The notes under the pieces: model-generated | Seen by the model: the letters and a program-made list of their open reading frames with translations, nothing else | Database searches by the model: none | Told to the model about the DNA's origin: nothing | In this document: positions 58,156 to 64,000 of the stretch, one piece after another | Layout: each line of letters begins with the position of its first letter | Numbering within the stretch: the first letter of the stretch is position 1 | From: Amphiura filiformis | Lineage: Eukaryota > Echinodermata > Ophiuroidea > Amphilepidida > Amphiuridae | Assembly: GCF_039555335.1 (NCBI RefSeq) | Contig: NC_092647.1 | Location: 5,425,608 to 5,489,607, forward strand | Direction: 5' to 3' | DNA length: 64,000 nt | Translations under genes and position numbers: made by a program

Positions 58156-58504
58156 ATGCCGTTACCAAATCTTCAATCACCTCCTGCAAATATGGATTCA
58201 AATCTAATCGAGACAGTGACAGCAGAAGAAGCGGAAAATCAACCAGATAATAATGTTGACACCACTGCGGCTAACAATGCGCAAAATACAGCTTACGGAC
58301 CACTTTCTCCGACTCTCCAATCTCCAAGACCCAATGTACCGAGAAGATTTCAGCTTCCGGAAAGGAGAAGGCTCGTGGATCGGACTGTTAGTGAAGGGCA
58401 GCTCAAATTGCCGGCATCTTTGATGAAAAAAGCTGCGTCTCTGGATAAGACCACGTCGTTAGACGCCGATGATCGTCCTGACTACTTTGAACATCACTCC
58501 AGAG
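58156..58504 (+). CDS. Probable first coding exon of an unrecognised protein
   Basis: The ATG at 58156 (context caaaaATGc) opens a 116-codon exon ending at a strong donor (agag|gtaagt), one base into the next codon. The frame is open further upstream, but only with a TTG and no better ATG. The product is hydrophilic and probably disordered: Ser-Pro and Thr-Pro rich at first (NLQSPP, PLSPTLQSPRP), then a basic, Ser-containing stretch (PRRFQLPERRRLVDR, TVSEGQLKLP, KKAASLDKTTSLD) with phosphorylation-like sites, then acidic DADDRPDYFEHHSR. No domain is visible and I do not recognise the family. Codon content and sudden CpG use support a real exon; the downstream exons lie beyond the window. Confidence 0.65.
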
Positions 58505-60639
58505 GTAAGTCATATTATTTCATACATATTTTAATACTCGTTGAATCACCCAATCTACTTTTAAAATGGAATCAATATTATAACTGGATGCATTTCGTTA
58601 AGGAAATAGATGCAAAATTTAACGTAAGATGTCAGCTAAGACTCGTTATGAAAGCCTCTACCACAAAAATGAAGTTTCCCCTATTTATCATGATTTAAAA
58701 GAGATGGAGAACGTTGTATTTTTTGCTCAATATTGTTGCCATTGGCCGTGATAATATCAAAAGTATGTTTTACTCTTTCAATTGTGATTGAATTTCGACA
58801 AAATAACAAGAAAGATTTAGGAGAACTACAAGACTAAGTTTAATAAAAATATAAACTACTACAATGAAAGGTAGTGATAATGACGTAATTTTTCAGCTAA
58901 CATTTGATAGTTTGGTATGCGTGTTAATTTTGAATATTCATGTGACAACATCTCATTATAAAAGTCTGGATAATTGTTTTGTAGCGCTGACGTATTTGAG
59001 ATATAAAGTATTTAAGTTACATATTTTAAATAATGGTTGAAATAATATTATTTCAATGAAAACCCAAATCTATTTCGATTAAATCTTTATTTTTTTTTAT
59101 TCTTTGCTAAAATTATGAAATAATATTCAGAAAGGGTTATTGCCATTTTAAGCCGAAATAATGGGGTAAGATGAAAGAAACCCCAATTATTTATATTCTT
59201 GGCTGCTTAACTGTGGAGCTCTATAGAGGATTTAATGCCGTTATAACGACAATAATTCGAAATTGCTCGAAACCATTTTCGCGGATTCAAATTAAGCAAA
59301 AGTTGTGACATGTATAAACATTAGGGGCTATGCAATAATAATGAGCCTCCCAGGTGGGTACAATTCCCAAACAGCCTGCCAAATGCTTGCCCCCTCTCGG
59401 CTTGCCAAAATTTGCTTGCCCCCTTCTCTCGGCCTACCAAAAGCATCTTTGCCCCACCCCTTTGCATATGCTAAATCTTTGGGATCCCAATTTGCAAATC
59501 TTAAATGGTCTAAATATATATTTGCATATTTAAGCGTTTTCCTAATGTTTTTCTAAGCCCTTTAGAGCGTTTTCTTTAAAGGCGCCCATAGATGTGTATC
59601 AAAAATCGCTTGCCCCCTCCCCACTCTCGGCTTGCAAAAAAATTGCTTGCCCCCCTTTCGGCTATCCCCACCCCAAATGTTACCCTCCCCTAGGACTCAT
59701 AATTACTGTACAGCCCCTTACAAATATCGGATTTGAAAAGAATTAAAAATTAAAATTCGTTAAACAAAATCATACGTACGTGTAACAATGGAAGTGTTAC
59801 ACGTATGCAAGTTAAAGCCACGATATATAACAATGGAAGTGTTGTCCATAGGGACATAATTTAATTATCACATAATAAGATAACAAGATTTTATTCTTGT
59901 CTCAAAATGAGAATTACATGTATATGAAGCTCTGAACATAATTTACAAAAAGACTGATGTCAAAGGCGTAATAGAATCAACATATCACAGCAAACATTGC
60001 CCCGAGAGAGTTGAAAATCACACCCATCAGATCGTTAACATTAGTGTTCATAAGTGTTAATATCCCTACAAAAATCTTGAAACGATATCTGTCTTAATTT
60101 CACACAATGCGTCATGGTTTGTAGGAATAATGTTAAGGTACCTGGAGATATATATTGGATTCGTTTTTATCACTGAGACGTGTTTATTGAGTGAGGTTTG
60201 ATCTCAACTCACTGGAGTGATAAGTAGAGCTCTTCACTTCCGTAAAGGTATTCTAACAATCGACTATACGCCTTCCTGACAATATGCCTATTTTTTAGCG
60301 TTAATATTTTGTATGATTGATGCATTATTGGCAATGTTTTTATCACGTTGTGTTATGAGTGGCATTTTAGCGATATTTGTTTTGTTTTTCATGAATATAG
60401 TATGAAGAACTGATAAAAATAGTTTCAACTATGTTTTGACAAATGATTTGTAAAATCAGTGCAGCCACCGAAAGGTGAGAATTGTTTTTAGGGTAGGAAT
60501 TAGGAGTAAGGTGTTGTTGTGAAATGAGCATTATAGGACTAGTAAAGAGTTTTTATTCGGATTGTTATTCGAAAGTTATATAGCGTATTTCAATGAGAAA
60601 GCATGTAAAATAATGTTTCAAGTACCAAACACAATAAAT
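58505..60639 (+). other. Putative first intron of the 58156 gene, unique part
   Basis: AT-rich. Contains a repeat with cttgcccc and ctcggcttgcc blocks at about 59385-59680 and a small hairpin near 59778-59806 (cgtgtaac, gttacacg). No exon seen. Confidence 0.5.
59385..59680. repeat. Repeat with recurring cttgcccc / ctcggcttgcc blocks
   Basis: tgcttgccccc and ctcggcttgc recur three to four times, partly in tandem. Type unknown. Confidence 0.6.
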
Positions 60640-60990
60640 AAGGCGGTCTACTTTGGTGCGAGAGGTTGCGGGTTCGAACCTTGGCGGTAGTTAGTATGCT
60701 CACGTGTAAAATTGAGTTAGCTTAAAATTCTCCTGGACAAGGAACTTACTGCTAATTGTCTCGTTGTAATCCGTACGAAACTCGGGGGACTGATCCTGGC
60801 TGCGAAGGTACATTGTGAAATGTCTAGAGTGTGCGCTTCTTAGCTACAAGTCCCTATGTTGTTGTTTAATGGTTTGTGGAATGATATGGGGCCGTAGTGG
60901 TCAGCGACAACCTGTAAAGTGTGCTGAGGCTTGTGGATCAACGTCTAGGCGTTGTGTCTGTGCTTAGCGCACTATAAATCCCCCCTTTTT
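60640..60990 (+). mobile_element. tRNA-derived SINE
   Basis: B-box gggttcgaacctt near 60670 and tail gaggcttgtggatcaacgtc, then gtgcttagcgcactataaat, ending in a C/T-rich run. The tail also occurs alone at 36738. Confidence 0.75.
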
Positions 60991-61379
60991 TCTTTTCTTT
61001 TTTAAAGAATGATAAATCGTAATTTAGCACAATCGCACAAATCAAACAGCTAGGATATGTGTCCGAAAATCCCGGCTTGCGGTTTCATACTGCCGGCTAC
61101 CTTCTATTCCAAGGGATTATAATACATAAATTCCAGAGCTGTTTAAAGACAAAGGTCCAGAAGTTTGCATATACCTCCCTTTGACATCGGTAACCCACTG
61201 TAAAGGTATGCTCATGAAACGCCTTCCAGTCTAGTAAAAGCCAAATCATTTTACTTTTCTGCATTGAAATTAGGTTTCAGCACAAAATTAAATATGGTAT
61301 AATACACTTAAATTACACATCATTAAAATAAATTTGATTTTTATAAAGACAATAAAATTGATTGATATTGCCAGATTTA

Positions 61380-64000
61380 GTGTATCATATGTGCTGGTCA
61401 TAAATTTATAATATTCAGCTTCGGGAAAAGGATGAATATAATTTATTAATTTATATTTTGTTCTTTATAATATAACAAAGAGAGAAAAAGATGTTGCATT
61501 CTTGTACTCCCTCATTGCTTTTTATCCCTTTTTTTTCTTTCTAGCATGCAGTCATGTCTCTGTAACTCTCGTCTGTTTTCCTTACCTCCTCTTCCCGTCG
61601 TCTTTCAAAATAAAATTGTGTCGGTATAATTGGTATTACTTGCATACTATGTTGATATTCAGACCCATTGGGAACATGCCTGACCAGGTGGCAGACCAGT
61701 GGCCCTAAATTTGATACGCAAATCATAATCGGTGCAATAAATCGGCAACGCAGTGACGTCATGTTGCATTTTAAGCTAAGTGGAGTTTGCTATAGTGACT
61801 CCCGTTGTTTAAATATATTCTGATAAGCTACTGTTTTGTTTGTAGTTATGATAGACTTGCAGAGCGTAAAGTGGCTGGACTATACATAGTTTATCAAGTT
61901 GAAATTCAGGCAGTACTATAAATTAAACTCGCAACGTGTTGTGTTTCGAGTAATTATAGAAATATTATTAATGTAAAAATCGAAAGAAATTTGACGTATA
62001 TTTGTCAGCATTAATATATCCTATATACTTGTCAAAAATGTTAATACAATTATCTTCGAGAAAAAGATTAAAACACTTTAGCAATTTATATTCTTCTGTT
62101 TAATATAACAACGGGAGAAAATCATTACTTTTTTGTTCTTTTATCTTTCTAACAGTCATGTCCCAGTAACTCTCATCTGTTTTTATTACCTCCTCTTACC
62201 GTCGTCTTTCAAAATAAAATTGTGTCGGTATAATTGGTATTACTTGTATACTATGTTGATATTCAGACCCATTAGGAACATGCCTGACCAGGTGGCAGAC
62301 CAGTGGCCCTAAATTTGATACGCAAATCATAACCACTGCTATAAATCTGCAACGCGGTGACGTCATGTTGCATTTTAAGCTAAGTGGAGTTTGCTAGAGA
62401 TATAGCAACAAGAGCAAATCATGTTAAAACAAAACAAGATACTCCCGTTGTTTAAAGATATTGTGATAAATCACTGTTTTGTTTGTAGTTAAGATTGACT
62501 TACAGACCGTAAATTGGTTGGACTACATAGTTTATCAAGTTGAAATTAAGACAGTACTATTAATTAAACTCGCAACGTGTTGTGTTTTCAGTAATCATAG
62601 TAATATGATTTATGTAACAATAAAAAGAAATTTGACGTCTATTTGTCCAATGTTGTCAGCATTAATATATCCTATATACTTGTCAAAAAAATGTTGATAC
62701 AAATGTTTATATTTTTAATATATAGTTTAATATAACAAAGGGAGAAAATCATTCTAATATTTCGTCATTACTTTTTTATCACTCTATCTTTCTAACAGTC
62801 ATGTCCCAGTAACCCTCATCTGTTTTCCTTACCTCCTCTTCCCGTCGTCTTTCAAAATAAAATTGTGTCGGTATAATTGGTATTACTTGTATACTATGTT
62901 GATATTCAGACCCATTGGGAACATGCCTGACCAGGTGGCAGACCAGTGGCCCTAAATTTGACACGCAAATCATAATCGGTGCAATAAATCGGCAACGCAG
63001 TGACGTCATGTTGCATTTTAAGCTAAGTGGAGTTTGCTAGAGATATAGCAACAAGAGCAAATCATGTTAAAACAAAACAAGATACTCCTGTTGTTTAGAG
63101 ATATTGTGATAAATCACTTTTTTGTTTGTAGTTTAAGATAGACATACAGACCGTAAAGTGGCTGGACTACATAGTTTATAAAGTTGAAATTAAGACAGTA
63201 CTATTAATTAAACTCGCAACGTGTTGTGTTTTGAGTAATCATAGAAATATGATTAATGTAAAAATAGAAAGAAATTTGACGTATATTTGTCAGCATTAAT
63301 ATATCCTATATACTTGTCAAAAATGTTAATACAATTATCTTCGAGAAAAAGATTAAAACACTTTAGCAATTTATATTCTTCTGTTTAATATAACAACGGG
63401 AGAAAATCATTACTTTTTTATTCCTCTATCTTTCTAACAGTCATGTCTCTGTAACCATCATCTGTTTTCCTTACCTCCTCTCCCCGTCGTCTTTCAAAAT
63501 AAAATTGTGTCGGTATGATTGGTATTACTTGCATACTATGTTGATATTCAGACCCATCGGGAAAATGTTTGACCAGGTGGGAGATCAGTTGTCTCAAATT
63601 TGATACCCAAATCATAATCAATGCGATAAATCGGCAATGTGGTGAATCGGCAAAGTGGAGTTTGTTATTTTGATACACGATCAAATCGTGTCAAGACAAA
63701 ACAAAACAAATCCACTATACGTTGTTTAAAGACATTCTGGTAACCACTGTGTTATAATGACAAGTTGAAATTGAGACAATACTATTAATTTATCTCGCAA
63801 CGTTTTTTTAATTTTAATTCATTATGGGAATATGATTAGTTCTATGCGGAGAATACATTCTTTTGATATTGGCAGAATTAGTATATCCCATACTTGTCAA
63901 CATTTAAAAACATTCAGCATCTTCTGGGAAAAGATGAATACATAAATTAGATTTTTTTTAATCTTTCTAGCTGTATATACAACTATATATCAGATGCTTG
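61380..64000. repeat. Tandem array, four copies of a roughly 600-640 bp unit plus a partial fifth
   Basis: The landmark tcggtata/tcggtatg is at 61621, 62225, 62868 and 63510, giving spacings of 604, 643 and 642. Each unit holds ttacctcctct-ccgtcgtc, gatattcagaccca, gaccaggtgg and tcgcaacg. A block (gatatagcaacaagagcaaa) is present in units 2 and 3 but missing from unit 1, explaining the shorter first period. A further copy appears to start near 63900 and is cut by the window end. Confidence 0.92.

Overview
The window is AT-rich eukaryotic DNA with long introns, GT-AG splice sites and a dense load of small inverted-repeat transposons, tRNA-derived SINEs, a decayed LINE, a Penelope-like fragment and a pearl/Helentron-like element. 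This mixture suggests a marine invertebrate. The aspartate/glutamate carrier resembles deuterostome citrin/aralar, and RING-less B-box/NHL proteins are abundant in echinoderms, amphioxus and molluscs. My best guess is an ambulacrarian (echinoderm or hemichordate), but the species cannot be fixed from the sequence.

Layout. (1) 1148-22808, + strand: thirteen consecutive coding exons and the stop codon of a mitochondrial aspartate/glutamate carrier (SLC25A12/13 family). They encode 599 residues, from the end of an EF-hand to the C-terminus. The upstream exons lie outside the window. The reading frame is intact across every junction, and the introns hold many short inverted-repeat elements and one decayed copy of an exon. 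(2) 22.9-44.3 kb: no gene recognised. Repeats here include MITE-like palindromes, two hAT-like elements with target duplications, SINEs, a pearl-like element with about 145-bp core repeats (35.3-36.2 kb), a TA-flanked element with internal motif copies (38.9-39.6 kb) and a 560-bp foldback. (3) 45360-47033, + strand: a complete single-exon 557-residue protein with two B-boxes, a coiled coil and a C-terminal NHL-type propeller but no RING. A foldback of about 840 bp sits directly upstream. (4) 47.4-56.2 kb: repeats only. They comprise a Penelope-like C-terminal fragment between inverted arms, a LINE remnant on the minus strand, and a tandem duplication (51.2-56.2 kb) whose second copy carries several insertions that can be read against the first copy. 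(5) 57.6-58.5 kb, + strand: a CpG-richer segment and the probable first coding exon of an unrecognised protein. Its presumed first intron runs to the window end and holds a SINE and four to five tandem copies of a roughly 600-640 bp repeat.

The three genes look unrelated in function: mitochondrial transport, a TRIM-like regulator and an unknown. I found no operon-like or clustered system. The main interest is in repeat structure: paralogous empty sites that reveal target duplications, the Penelope-like fragment, near-perfect hairpins, the exon relic and the RING-less TRIM-like gene. All comparisons were done by eye, so percent identities and exact repeat borders are approximate.
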